Part shown: piece by piece, positions 35,296 to 45,975 of the stretch
How the letters are laid out: each line of letters starts with the position of its first letter
How positions within the stretch are numbered: position 1 is the first letter of the stretch
Source of the DNA: Adenophora triphylla var. japonica
Taxonomy: Eukaryota; Streptophyta; Magnoliopsida; Asterales; Campanulaceae
Reading direction: 5' to 3'
DNA: 64,000 nt
Assembly: GCA_022495995.1 (NCBI GenBank)
Contig: JAFEMH010001235.1
Coordinates: 62,001 to 126,000, forward strand
Program-made: the position numbers and the translations under genes
Notes under the pieces: model-generated
What the model saw: the letters and a program-made list of their open reading frames with translations, nothing else
Told to the model about the DNA's origin: nothing
Database searches by the model: none

Positions 35296-36254
35296 ATAAA
35301 AAGTAACGGAACGGGGCCGAAACGCAATTTTAACCCGAGATTACTTCTCTTACGGGAAGAGAAGAGGATCAAGTACTAAAACGTATTGGACCCCGTTAGA
35401 CGGTGACATCTACATTTCAACAACGTTCATCCGAAATGGTTGTAGCGACTGACGCGTAAACCGAGACGGAATGGGAGTTTAGGGAGAGAGAGCACTACCT
35501 ATGGCTAGGGTCAGCTCCTTTGGCTCGGAGGGCGTATACGGGATACGAAAAGGTGTTTGGAACGGTGTTTCAAGGTGTTTTGGTTCGTGTTTGGTTGAAA
35601 TGCAGAGTTTTCACGCAAATCGAGGCAAAACGGGGCTCGGGGAAGGTGGAAACTGGTTTATGCCGTGGCTTGAGAGGATTTTGGTGAGTTTTTGTTGTCG
35701 TTAAAATGCTTGACAGAGGTCTGTATTTATAAGTGAAATTTGTGAAAGAGTCCGGACGGACTTAGGTTGAATTCCAGGGGGTTTTGTGAAACTTTGGAAA
35801 TTGGAGGGACTTGCTGGCAATTCTGGATTGTCTGCAAAAGAGTTCAGCCGGACTTAGACTGCATACCAGGGGTATTTTAGTCTTTTTGCACTAATTTTTG
35901 ATTGATGTTGACAAGGAAGTTGTGGCATGCGTGCCACGTATCTTGTGACTCACCTAGGGCATGGGATTTCGTGCCAATATCTCCGGTTTTGTCCGTTTTT
36001 AAAATAACTGTCCGGAAAATGTCCGAAACGCCCCCGGAAAGTGCCGAAAAGTGCGTTTTTCAAGGAAAGCTGTACTTTTACGTGCGACGACGTGTGTTGA
36101 GTATGCTTTGACGTTGGGATGCATGGGGCAGTCCCGGGACGTCTCGTTGGCTTGGGAACGGGGAGCTTAACGGGTTCCTGCACCTCGGGAGCGGGCCGCT
36201 AATGATTTCGCTAACTTCTAACGGATTTTGGCGATCCGCATTTGGGTACTTACA

Positions 36255-36506
36255 GTTAGCCCCTCAGCGACATCACTTTCGAAGGAAGTGGGGTCGTTGA
36301 AAAAAGATAAGGATCCAAATCGGGGGATGCCTTACTTTGAAAGACCTGGGCGGTAAGCTGGCTGGACCCTTAGCGAAAGGATTCCTACGTATCCCGAGCG
36401 GGAATCAAGCCGATCGTAGTTTATAGGTGCAAGGAGCCGCGCGTGGGGACCTTGACCTAAGCGAGACTGTTGTGAGACGTCTGAACCTGGGATTTCTGAA
36501 ACCCTC
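36255..36506. other. start of the 3' untranslated region of the Ogre-like element
   Basis: Next to the LTR the minus strand has a weak purine tract (CGCTGAGGGGCTAAC). No reading frame is recognised; the sequence is unrelated to the arrays that follow. Confidence 0.5.
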
Positions 36507-36745
36507 AAGGGCGTGTGGCACCTCAGACCGGAGTTGCTGAACATACGAGGGCATATGGCACCTCAGATCGGAGTTGCTGGAACATACGAAGACGTGTGGC
36601 ACCTCAGACCGGAGTTGCTGGAACATACGAGGGCGTGTGGCGCCTCAGACCGGAGTTGTTGGAACATACGAGGGCGTGTGGCGCCTCAGACTGGAGTTGC
36701 TGGAACATACGAGGGTGTGTGGCGCCTCAGACCGGAGTTGCGAGG
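36507..36745. repeat. tandem array, six copies of a 41-42 bp unit
   Basis: Unit: GTGTGGCGCCTCAGACCGG followed by AGTTGCTGGAACATACGAGG. Copies differ at single bases and one lacks a base. The open frames through it are by-products of the repeat length. Confidence 0.95.
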
Positions 36746-37097
36746 ATGCGTTTATTCTGAGATGAAGGCGTTCGTGCCTTGGGATTGATAAGGCCTTCGT
36801 GCCTTGGGTGCTGGACTTACGATGACGATCAGGTTTATCCGCTGGGGATAGGGTGGAAATTACGGGACTGGTTGTGTTAAACTGGCGTTATTAACAACAT
36901 GGAAGGATTGACGTTCTAACGACGGGGTTAGAAAGGGATGCAGTCTCGGGAGAGACTGACACATTGCTGGGGAAAAGCGTCCAGAGTTCTGATGGGGTCA
37001 GTTAGGAACTGAGGGGGTTGATTGACGTTTCTTCTTAGACGGATGGTTTTAGGATCCTGTTGGGGAGGAATGTTCTGGCTTACGGCGATGGCTGAAG

Positions 37098-37312
37098 AGG
37101 GATTGTTATGCGGGCTTACCTTGATGGCCGCTGAATGGGGATGATCGGGCTTACGACTGGCGACCGGGGGAAGTGAATGTTCACTTGCTGGAGTAAAAAG
37201 TTGTTCGGGCTTACTAGGGTGTCCGAAGAGGGATTGTTGTGCGGGCTTACCTTGATGGCCGCTGAATTGGGACGATCGGGCTTACGACTGGCGGCCGGGG
37301 GAAGTGAATGTT
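37098..37312. repeat. duplicated segment, spacing about 132 bp
   Basis: GCGGGCTTACCTTGATGGCC through GGGGGAAGTGAATGTT occurs near 37110-37180 and again near 37238-37311. Confidence 0.9.
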
Positions 37313-37319
37313 GGTGAAA

Positions 37320-37620
37320 ACTAATGGGAATTTTGACGTCGGGAGACGGAATTTGTGTTTTAATGTCCGAAGACGGGATTGAGCGTTTGAATGTCAAACG
37401 TCGACTGGAGATTTAACGTCTGGAGACGAACGTTAGTGAAATCTAACTGAGAATTTAACGTCTGGATACGAACGTTAGTGAAAACTAACTGGGAATTTAA
37501 CGTCTGGAGATGAACGTTAGTGAAAACTAACTGGGAATTTAACGTCTGTAGACGAGGCGTTAGCGGGAAGCTAACGGGAATTTTAACGTCTGGAGATGAA
37601 ACGTTAAAAATGTCTAACTG
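37320..37620. repeat. tandem array, units of about 45 bp on AACGTCTGGAGACGAACGTT
   Basis: Roughly six copies of a unit with TTTAACGTCTGGAGACGAA and CGTTAGTGAAAACTAACT; the second part is an inverted repeat (GTTAGT / ACTAAC). Preceded at 37383 by the hairpin CGTTTGA-ATG-TCAAACG also found in the LTR. Confidence 0.9.
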
Positions 37621-37848
37621 AGAATTTGGACCTCGAGAGAGGGGCATTAGAAATGTTTAACGGGAATCTTACCTCGATAGAGGAGCGTTAGAAATGTCTA
37701 ACGGGAACTTCACCTCGAGAGAGGGGCGTTAGAAATGTCTAACGGGAATTTTGCCTCGAGAGAGGGGCGTTAGAAATGTCTAACGGGAACTTCAACCTCG
37801 GGGGAGGAGCATTAGAAATGTCTAACTGAGAATTTAACCTCGGGAGAG
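37621..37848. repeat. tandem array, about 41-bp unit, hairpin CGTTAGA-AATG-TCTAACG
   Basis: Five or six copies of ACCTCGAGAGAGGGGCGTTAG then AAATGTCTAACGGGAA. The inverted repeat around AATG has the design of the LTR hairpins. Confidence 0.9.
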
Positions 37849-38340
37849 GGAGAATAATAGGAAAGGATCTCACGAGGAGATAACGAGATGCAAGATCTCG
37901 GGGAAGGATCTCGCAGGGAGATGACGGGATAGGATCTCACGAGGGAGATTAATAGGAAAGGATCTCACGAGGAGATAACGAGATGCAAAATATCGGGAAG
38001 GAATCTCACGGGGAGATGGCGAGATGTAGAATCTCGGGAAGGAATCTCATGGGGAGATAGCGAGCTGCGAAATCTCGAGAAGGAATCTCACGGGGAGATA
38101 ACGAGATGCGAAATCTCGGGAAGAAATCTCACGGGGAGATAGCGAGATGCGGAATCTCGAAAAGGAATCTCACGGTGAGATGGCGAGATGAAGAATCTCG
38201 GAAAGGAATCTCACGGGGAGATAGCGAGATGCAGAATCTCGGAAAGGAATCTCACGGGGAGATAGCAGAAAAATCTCGCAGGGAGATGACGAGATGTGAT
38301 ATCTCAGGAGAGGATCTCACGCAGAGATGACGAAAAGATC
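37849..38340. repeat. tandem array, about 40-bp unit on CGAGAT-GCGAA-ATCTCG
   Basis: About twelve copies of GGAATCTCACGGGGAGATAG then CGAGATGCGAAATCTCGG. Each unit holds two possible hairpins, ATCTC-ACGGG-GAGAT and CGAGAT-GCGAA-ATCTCG, the latter with drifting loops (GCGAA, GCGGA, GTAGA, GCAGA). Confidence 0.95.
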
Positions 38341-38384
38341 TCATGAGGGAGAATAATGAGAAAGGATCTCACGAGGAGATAACG

Positions 38385-38640
38385 GGAGAGGATCTCACGA
38401 AAAGATGGGTAATCTCACGAAAATATGGGTAATCTCTCTAAGAGATGGGTAATCTCACGAAAAGATGGGTAATCTCACGAAAAGATGGGTAATCTCTCTA
38501 AGAGATGGGTAATCTCTCTAAGAGATGGGTAATCTCATGAAAAGATGGATAATCACTCTAAAAGATGGGTAATCTCTCTAAGAGATGGGTAATCTCACGA
38601 AAAGATGGATAATCTCTCTAAAAGATGGGTAATCGCTTTC
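38385..38640. repeat. tandem array, 20-bp unit GATGGGTAATCTCTCTAAGA
   Basis: About thirteen copies of two interspersed variants, one ending CTCTAAGA (perfect hairpin ATCTC-TCTAA-GAGAT) and one ending CACGAAAA. Confidence 0.95.
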
Positions 38641-39620
38641 TCATCTTCATCAGTTCCTTTATATTTTTTATTTTTTTTTCAGTTCCTTTCTCATCTTCAT
38701 CAGTTCCTATGTCGGTTCCTTTGACGAAGTAGTGAGCAAGGTCGAAGCTGTAAGGGTTGGTGGTTGGGTGTGCCATAGGAGGTTCCCCTTTTGCGGGCTG
38801 CTGCTTTGGTGCTGGCGAGCCTCTTTTTTTTCCTGATGTCGTCTGGTGTTGGCATATAACCAAGCCTCTGGACTGTAGTGTGGTCCTTGACTTTGATGAC
38901 TTGGTGTTAGCCTTGTAACCTTTTGTCGAGCCCCAGTCCTGGGATGAAGTTCATGAGTTTCATCATCTTCATGGCGGGAGGGATTTTGTCCCAAAACAGT
39001 GGAAGGTCCATGCTGCATATTTAGATCTTGGAGGTCTCCAAGGTGAATGCAGTTAATGCCATATCATCATCATGCTTGATCTCAAACACTGGAATGCCGT
39101 TGGTGCTGGTCCCCTCGGTGGTGACGCTGCCGCCGTAGACTGTGGTTAGCTCGTTGCCTTGCATGAACTTGATACATTGGTGAAGGGTGGATGCCACACC
39201 ATTCATTTGATGCAGCCAGGGTCGGCCCAAGATGGCTATGAAAGTGATTGGAATGTCCAACACTTGAAATTCGGTAGGGATCATCCACTTGCCGAACCAG
39301 ATGATTGGAGTAGCAACCCCGAGAACTGTGCGGGAAGTAGAATCGTAGGCCTTGACAGTGTGGACTGAAGGCTTCAAATCTATGGGCTTGATGTCAAGCA
39401 GGTCCATCATCTTGGTGGGCAAGACTTTCATTACGGAGTCTGAACAGTGATGCAAAGCGACTCATTGTGGTCAACTCCAAATCTTGGTAGGTCCAAATCT
39501 GTGAGGGTGACGTTGATGTTGTCGATCATCTGGATTACTTCTTCTGGAGTTGCATCCATGGGGACCATGGTGCAGGCCAAACTTTCCTCTAGCTTGAGCT
39601 TGTGAGGGTATGAAAAGGTG
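38640..39620 (-). pseudogene. retropepsin-region remnant of the Ogre-like element
   Basis: 39455-39021 encodes KVLPTKMMDLLDIKPIDLKP, VKAYDSTSRTVLG, EFQVLDIPITFIAILGRPWL (the ILGRPWLH motif of gypsy proteases) and MNGVASTLHQCIKF. The active-site D-T/S-G-S stretch expected just before VLPTK is not recognisable: HHCSDSVMK stands there, so the protease cannot be active. 39018-38640 continues in shifted frames with an Ogre-like linker (GLGLDKRL, GFLYANT-like strings) up to the array. RT should follow and does not. Confidence 0.75.
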
Positions 39621-41137
39621 AGCAGAGACTAAAGGGAAATGTTCGCCTGAGTCTGCTTGAGCTGAGTGAGGATCGGGTACTCCAACATTTGAGAGGAAGA
39701 GGTTTTGGTGGTGCCTCTAGATTGCTTTGAGGCTTGATGAGTTGAACATTGGCTTATCCTTCTGGGGATTATGCTTCTTGTTGGCAGTAAGGTTGCCGAG
39801 ATTGGAAACTTTCTTGTGTCCTGATGCCTGAACTGTGGTGTCAGCAGGATATTTTCGTTTTTCCACCCCTGTAGGTTCTGAAGCTGTGCTGTTTGAAGGA
39901 AGGGAAGACTTGCTTGAGAAAACTGCCCTTCAATGCTACTGTTGCCCAGAGGTGTCATGAGGATTCAGATTCTGATCTGTCGAGGTTGTATCTGAGAAGC
40001 CCCAATTCTGATTAAGACCATAATGCCGAAAGATGCTTCTAACAAGCCCCAGTAATCGAAGCTCAAGGTAGACCCTTGGGATGAAAAAAAACTCTCTTTG
40101 CATGGCAAAGCCCCGATCTGAAGAAATGACTTGGTGAATTCCCAGTTTGAAGGAATCGCTGGTCATCTGTGGGGATTCTAGAGTGAATCTGATGCAGCCC
40201 CAATCTGAGTTGAACTTTATGTGGCCCGACGAGGCGACCATCCTTGATTTTTTTCGATTGGTCAACCAAAGTGTATAAGAGGAATGGCTTGTAATGTATA
40301 CGCGCAAGGACGTATTTTAGAGAAGTGGGAATGAATCCCAATTTTATGTGGATGCCTAGTTTAATGCAGGCACCAGAACTCACTTTGGGTTTGACTCTTT
40401 TGAGAGAGTATGAGCGTAGAGAGGTTTGGAGAAGTGTATGGAAGCTCTTGCTAACATAAAGACAGTGTTTAGCTCTATTTTTCCTATTATCGTAGAAAAA
40501 AAAAGACTTGTCGAGACATCTGAAAACATGTTTTATCCATAATGATCACAAGATTGCTTTAAACCCTTTGTTAATGTTCAGGTTGTTCAACCATTAATCC
40601 CGATATGAACAAATGTCTTGATTAACCGTGAGAAGAAAGTCAACTGATGTCGCGGATCAAAGTTGGCTGTGTGTGAAAGAAAGGTCTGTGTATAGGGGAG
40701 GTCATTGGTGAGACCGGGTTTATGGGATTTGTATGTGTTTATGACCGAACCATTCCTGGTTGCCTATGTTCCCCTCAGTGTAAGGAGCTCAGGTCGCCGT
40801 AGTTCTGGCTGAACTGTGTTTTGGCTTTGGGAATAGGGTGTGAACATTTGTGGTCCTTTGGTGTAAAGGTTCGGATGGGAAGTTTTGATGATGAGGTACG
40901 GGCCTCGAGGTGATTCCTTGAAAAGTCGTTGTTGACGGCTTCTTCCGTGATTCCATTGCTTCTTGATCAGCATCTTTCACCGGGGGAGAAAGAATTCGAA
41001 TGTAGCGTAAGGGCTTATGATGTGTTTTTGCCTTTGCTTTGACCGCTCCATTGTTATCGACAACCTCCATTCTTTGAGCTTTAATTTTGTTTGCCCATCT
41101 GTCAAGCTTTTGATTGGCGGTCTTTGGGTCCTGGCCT
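39621..41137 (-). other. spacer between gag and protease of the Ogre-like element
   Basis: Only frames of about 70-125 codons with many breaks (for example 40383-40063 and 40307-39936). I do not recognise conserved residues. Probably decayed coding or intron-like sequence of the element. Confidence 0.4.
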
Positions 41138-41260
41138 CATTCTTTTTTTTTTTTTTTGAAGTTCTTGTTTGAACTTTTCTCTCTCTTTTTTCTTTTTTTT
41201 TTTTGAAGTTCTTGTTTGAACTTTTCTCTCTCTCTTTTTTTTTTTTTGAAGTTCTTGAGG
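41138..41260. repeat. three-fold poly-T plus GAAGTTCTTGTTTGAACTTT repeat
   Basis: Three copies of a T-run (11-16 T), GAAGTTCTTG(TTTGAACTTTTC) and CTCTCTC, unit near 50 bp. The poly-T lengths differ. Translated on the minus strand it gives poly-Lys strings without meaning. Confidence 0.9.
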
Positions 41261-41712
41261 ACGAAGGCAAGCTCCTACTTGAACTTTCTCGATGCGCACG
41301 AGGGCGAAGGCGAGCTCCGAGGTTGTTGTCGACATGGGGTCAATCTTTCGATGTTGAGTGACCTTTTATTGTTCCTTGATGTTGCCGTCGTCGTTGACTT
41401 GGTCAAGGTGATGGTGGGGACATGTCTTGGGAAGTGTATGGCTTGATGGAGGCCTTTGTGAGGTAAGGAAAGTGTATGGCTTGAGGGCACCTGTTGACTT
41501 TCTCACACCGATTAATCAGAACATTAGTTATTTTCAGAGATTATTTATTGAGCAATGCAAGTGATCATTTAGGATATAACCATTTCATTAGTTGTAATGT
41601 AGGTGTGCAAATAATGTTTCAAGTCTAGCAAGAAGAGAAAAAGACACTTATTTATAGAAAATTTAAGATTAACTACAATGTTCGAGGCGGACTTGATTGA
41701 ACGAGGAAAGTA

Positions 41713-43567
41713 CTAGAACCTACGAAGGTTGACCAAAAGACAATTGACAGATCTCGAGGATAGGTGCCCCAACTCTAGCTGCTCTTTTGTTGCTAAACTG
41801 CCAGGACGCTCAAGCTTTCCGTCTTCTATTAGATCTTGAATTGCTCTCCTCAAGACTGTGCAGTTGTCGGTTATATGACCGTGATACTGGTGGAAAGCAC
41901 AATGCTTGGTTACATCCCAGTTAGCATTGGAGGATTTGGGCTGGTAATTTTCCATAGGTTCGAGGAGACCTTGCTTCTTTACACGATCAAATACCTTGCT
42001 CAAAGGCATTCCAAAATTATCATAGTGTCATCGTTGTCTCGGGGGACCACCGCTTCTTTGTAGTACTTCATCTGAATGTAATGGACTGTTCCGGCAACCT
42101 CCCTCCCTTTGTCTGGGGAAGATATTATATTGGGCGGGGCTGCCTCGTAGTGATGAGAAGAGGCTGGACTCGGAGCCGGCTTTTCTTTCAAGTCTTTCTC
42201 GAATGGGAACCTGCGTTGACCATGGCTCTGAGATTTGGGAAGAAGTGGTGGCTGATGAGCATTCTGATGGATGGCCTCAAGCAAGACTTGAAGATTCGCA
42301 TCTGTTCATCTTTGGAAATAGGCTCCATGATTTCGGAAAGTTTCCAGCTCCATCTTTTGTAGAACTCCCCAACACTTTCGTCTGCCTTCTGTTCGGTGGT
42401 GATTAAGTCTTCATGACTTGTTTCCCATTCCAGGTTGGATCGGTACCGTTCAAGGAAGATGTTGCTGATCTGATCCCAATTATGACGATCTTCGGGCTTG
42501 ACCCTTAGGAACCACCGTAACGCCGAACTCTTGAGCGTGTGCTGGAAATGGTCGGCCATTTGCTGGAGGGTTGCTCCTTTTGCTCTCATGCCGAGAACAT
42601 AAGTGTCAACATGTGACTGAGGGCATTCAGTCCCGTTGAATCTGTCCATTTCTGGCATTCTGAACTTGGCTGGGAGAGGTGTGACCATTCCTGGATCTGT
42701 AGATCTGAGTGCTTCTTTCTTCAAATTGCCCATGTTGGCTTTCAGATCCTTCAATTGCTCGACCATCCAGGTCAGGGTTGGGTCCAATGGTGGACTTTAG
42801 GGCTCGGGGCCGGGTGCTGCTATATGAGAGGCAGTAATTGGAGGTGGGAGGCTTGATATATGTGGAGATATGGTGGCCTTTTCTGGGTTGTATCGGGGTT
42901 TTGCCCCGTTATTTTGAGGTTCGTATATAGGTAACGGGTTGAACCCGGGAGGATACTGGAGGATGTTGGGAACTGTTTGAGATGGCCCAGCGCTGCGCTG
43001 GTTGTATTGAGTGATGGGGGTAGAACTGGCTTGGCCGTATATGATAGGGGTGCCTTGGGAGGTGGCAACATGAAGCCTTGGTCGGTTGTTTCCTTGTTTC
43101 GAAGGAATCCCGTAAGTTGGCGGGGGAGGAACCTGGTTGAAGGTTTGAGGAGTTGATTGGGAGGGCTCGTCGTCCTCGATCAGAACAAAAGTACCGTCTG
43201 GCTGGGGGATAGCTGCTATACCTCGCTCATTCAGAAGCTGTACCACGAAATTCTGCTGATCTTCTTTCTGCCTTTTGTGAACCTCAAAGGCCCGGATGGC
43301 TTCTTCCAGTGTCATATCTGTTACCGGTGGCGGGGTTCCGTTCCCATCGCGATTTCTCGGTGAGTCTGACATGTCGGAGAGTCTGGCTGAGGGAATTGAG
43401 GGAACTGAGGAACAGTCTGATGCTGCCGTAACTGTAATTCTGGCGAGGCGCTGACCCGAAATTCTGAACCACTCTCTGTTCACTGCAGGGAACGAAAGGT
43501 AGGGCTTAGGTTTCGGAAGGGATATTTTGCTCAAGGCTTTTAGGCTCGTGCAACGTGCATTTACCAC
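41713..43567 (-). pseudogene. gag of the Ogre-like element
   Basis: The frame 43567-42797 begins with a leader. The likely gag start is MSDSPRNRDGNG near 43371, followed by the acidic coil LEEAIRAFEVHKRQKEDQQ and a Pro/Gln-rich part. After one in-frame stop, 42787-42188 holds the gag core: FRMPEMDRFNGTECPQSHV, ALRWFLRVKPEDRHNWDQI, FYKRWSWKLSEIMEPISKDE. Frame slips follow. 42009-41713 has MPLSKVFDRVKKQGLL and a CCHC-like CAFHQYHGHITDNC, as in Tat/Ogre gags. Broken by at least three lesions. Confidence 0.85.
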
Positions 43568-43599
43568 TTAAGTCTACTTTAAAACACATTTTCTCATGA

Positions 43600-45970
43600 T
43601 CCTCACTGGTCGGAAAAGATTAGACCTTGAAAGGTTGAGATCGAAAATTGGTCCGTGAAAGGTCAAGATTTAAAGTTTTGACCGTGAAAGGTCGGGATTT
43701 AAAGTTTTGACCGTGAAAGGTCGGGATTGAATATTTGAGATCGGAGATCGGAGATCAGACCGCGAAGGTCTGGATTGACTATTTGAGATCGGACCGCGAA
43801 GGTCTCGATTGGAGGTCGGAGATCGGACCGCGAAGGTCGGGATTGACTATTTGAGATCAGACCGTGAAGGTCGCGATTGGAGATCGGAGATCGGACCGCG
43901 AAGGTCGGGATTGACTGTTTGAGATCGGACCGCGAAGGTCTCGATTGGAGATCGGAGATCGGACCGCGAAGGTCGGGATTAACTTTTGCGATCGGACCGC
44001 GAAGGTCTCGATAGGAGAGTGGATATCGGACCGCGAAGGTCGGGATTAACTTTTGAGATCGGACCGCGAAGGTCTCGATTGGAGATCGGAGATCGGACCG
44101 CGAAGGTCGGGATTGGCTATTTGAGATCGGACCACGAAGGTCTCGATTGGAGATCGGAGATCGGACCACGAAGGTCGTGATTTGAGGATTGGACCGCTAA
44201 GGTCACGACTTGAGAATCGGACCGAGAAAGGTCGCGATTTGAGGATTGGACCGCTAAGGTCAGGTCTTGAGAATTGGACCGCTAAGGTCAGGTCTTGAGG
44301 ATCGGACCGAGAAAGGTCGCGAATAAGGATTGGACCGCGAAGGTCGAGATTTGAGATTTGAAATCGGATCGCGAGGGTCTCGATTGAGGGCTGGACCGCG
44401 AAGGTCGCGATTTGAGATTTGAAATCGGACCGCGAGGGTCACGATTGAGGAGTGGACCGCGAAGGTCACGATTTGAGATTTGAAATCGGACCGTGAGGGT
44501 CGCGATTGAGGAGTGGACCGCAAAGGTCACGATTTGAGATTTGAAATCGGACCGTGAGGGTCGCGATTGAGGAGTGGACCGCGAAGGTCACGATTTGAGA
44601 TTTTAAATCGGACCGTGGGGGTCGCGATTGAGGAGTGGACCGCGAAGGTCACGATTTGAGATTTTAAATCGGACCGTGAGGGTCACGATTGAGGATTAGA
44701 CCGCGAAGGTCACGACTTGAGAATCGGACCGAGAAAGGTCGCGATTTGAGGATTGGACCACTAAGGTCAGGTCTTGAGAATCAGACCGAGAAAGGTGGCG
44801 AATAAGTATTGGTCCGCGAAGGTCGAGATTTTAGATTTGAAATCGGACCGCGAGGGTCTCGATTGAGGAGTGGACCGCGAAGGTCACTATTTGAGATTTT
44901 AAATCGGACCGTGAGAGTCATGATTGAGGATTGGACCGCGAAGGTCACGACTTGAGAATTGGACCTAGAAAGGTCGCGATTTGAGGATTGGACCGCTAAG
45001 GTCAGGTCTTGAGAATCAGACCGAGAAAGGTCGTGAATAAGGATTGGACCGCGAAGGTCGAGATTTGAGATTTGAAATCGGACCGCGAGGGTCTCGATTG
45101 AGGGTTGGACCGCGAAGGTCACGATTTGAGATTTTAAATCGGACCGTGAGGGTCACGATTGAGGATTGGACAGTGAAGGTTGCGATTTGCGATTTGAAAT
45201 TGGACCATGAGGGTCGCTGAGGAGTGGACCGCAAAGGTCGCGAATTGAGATTTGAAATCGGACAGCGAGGGTCATGATTGAGGAGTGGACCGCGAAGGTC
45301 ACAATTTGAGATTTTAAATCGGACCGTGAGGGTCACGATTGGACCGTGAAGGTCGCGATTTGCGATTTGAAATCGGATCGTGAGGGTCGCTGAGGAGTGG
45401 ACCGCGAAGGACGCGATTTGAGATTTGAAATCGGACCGCGAGGGTCACGATTGAGGAGTGGACCGCGAAGGTCACAATTTGAGATTTGAAATCGAACCAT
45501 GAGGGTCACGATTGTGGGTTGGACTGGACCGCGAAGGTCGAGATTTGAGATTTGAAATCGGACCGTGGGGGTCGCGATTGAGGAATGGACTGCGAAGGTC
45601 ACGATTTGAGATTTTAAATCGGACCGTGAGGGTCACGATTGAGGATTGGACCGCAAAGGTCATGATTTGAGATTTTAAATCGGACCGTGAGGGTCACGAT
45701 TGAGGATTGGACCGCGAAGGTCACGATTTGGGATATCGGACCGAGGAAGGTCGCGATTGAGAGTTAGATCGTGAGGGGTCGAGATATGAGATATCGAACC
45801 GAGAAAGGTTGCGATTGAGAGTTGGACCACGAGGGGTCAAGATATAAGATATCGGACCGAGGAAGGTCGCGATAGAGAGTTGGACCGCGAGGGGTCGAGA
45901 TATGAGATATCGGACCGAGGAAGGTCACGATAGAGAGTTGGACCGCGAAGGTCACTATTTGAAAGATTCC
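43600..45970. repeat. 2.4 kb satellite-like array of GACC-GCGAA-GGTC hairpin units
   Basis: Roughly 75 short modules of 27-34 bp, each with GGACCGCGAAGGTC or a variant (loops GCTAA, GAGAAA, GTGAG). In 43740-44170 modules pair into a unit of about 66 bp with GATCGGAGATCGG; in 44330-45740 they pair into a unit of about 61 bp alternating GATTTGAGATTTGAAATC and GATTGAGGAGT. 45740-45960 is a third variant with GAGATATCGGACCGAGG. It lies between the primer-binding site and gag. Confidence 0.95.
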
Positions 45971-45975
45971 CGAGA

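Larger units (their letters stand above)
33985..36254 (-). repeat. 3' LTR of the Ogre-like element
   Basis: 2270 bp, very similar to 47125-49387. Many differences are CG in the right copy against TG or CA here. Contains two series of small hairpins (34443-34965, 35068-35295) and a TG microsatellite at about 34328-34355. Confidence 0.95.

Noticed and set aside
36513..36788. Repeated protein-like frames (HLRPELLEHTRACGASDRSC) suggestive of a repeat protein
   Set aside because: They are readings of the 41-42 bp tandem array in three frames; copies shift frame, so this is not a protein.
44260..45660. Long open frames in the 44-45.6 kb region that translate to repeated TFAVQSSI/RGPISNLKSRPSRS-like strings
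   Set aside because: They exist only because the tandem unit length often keeps frame; both strands and several frames are open, and there is no start context or conserved domain.
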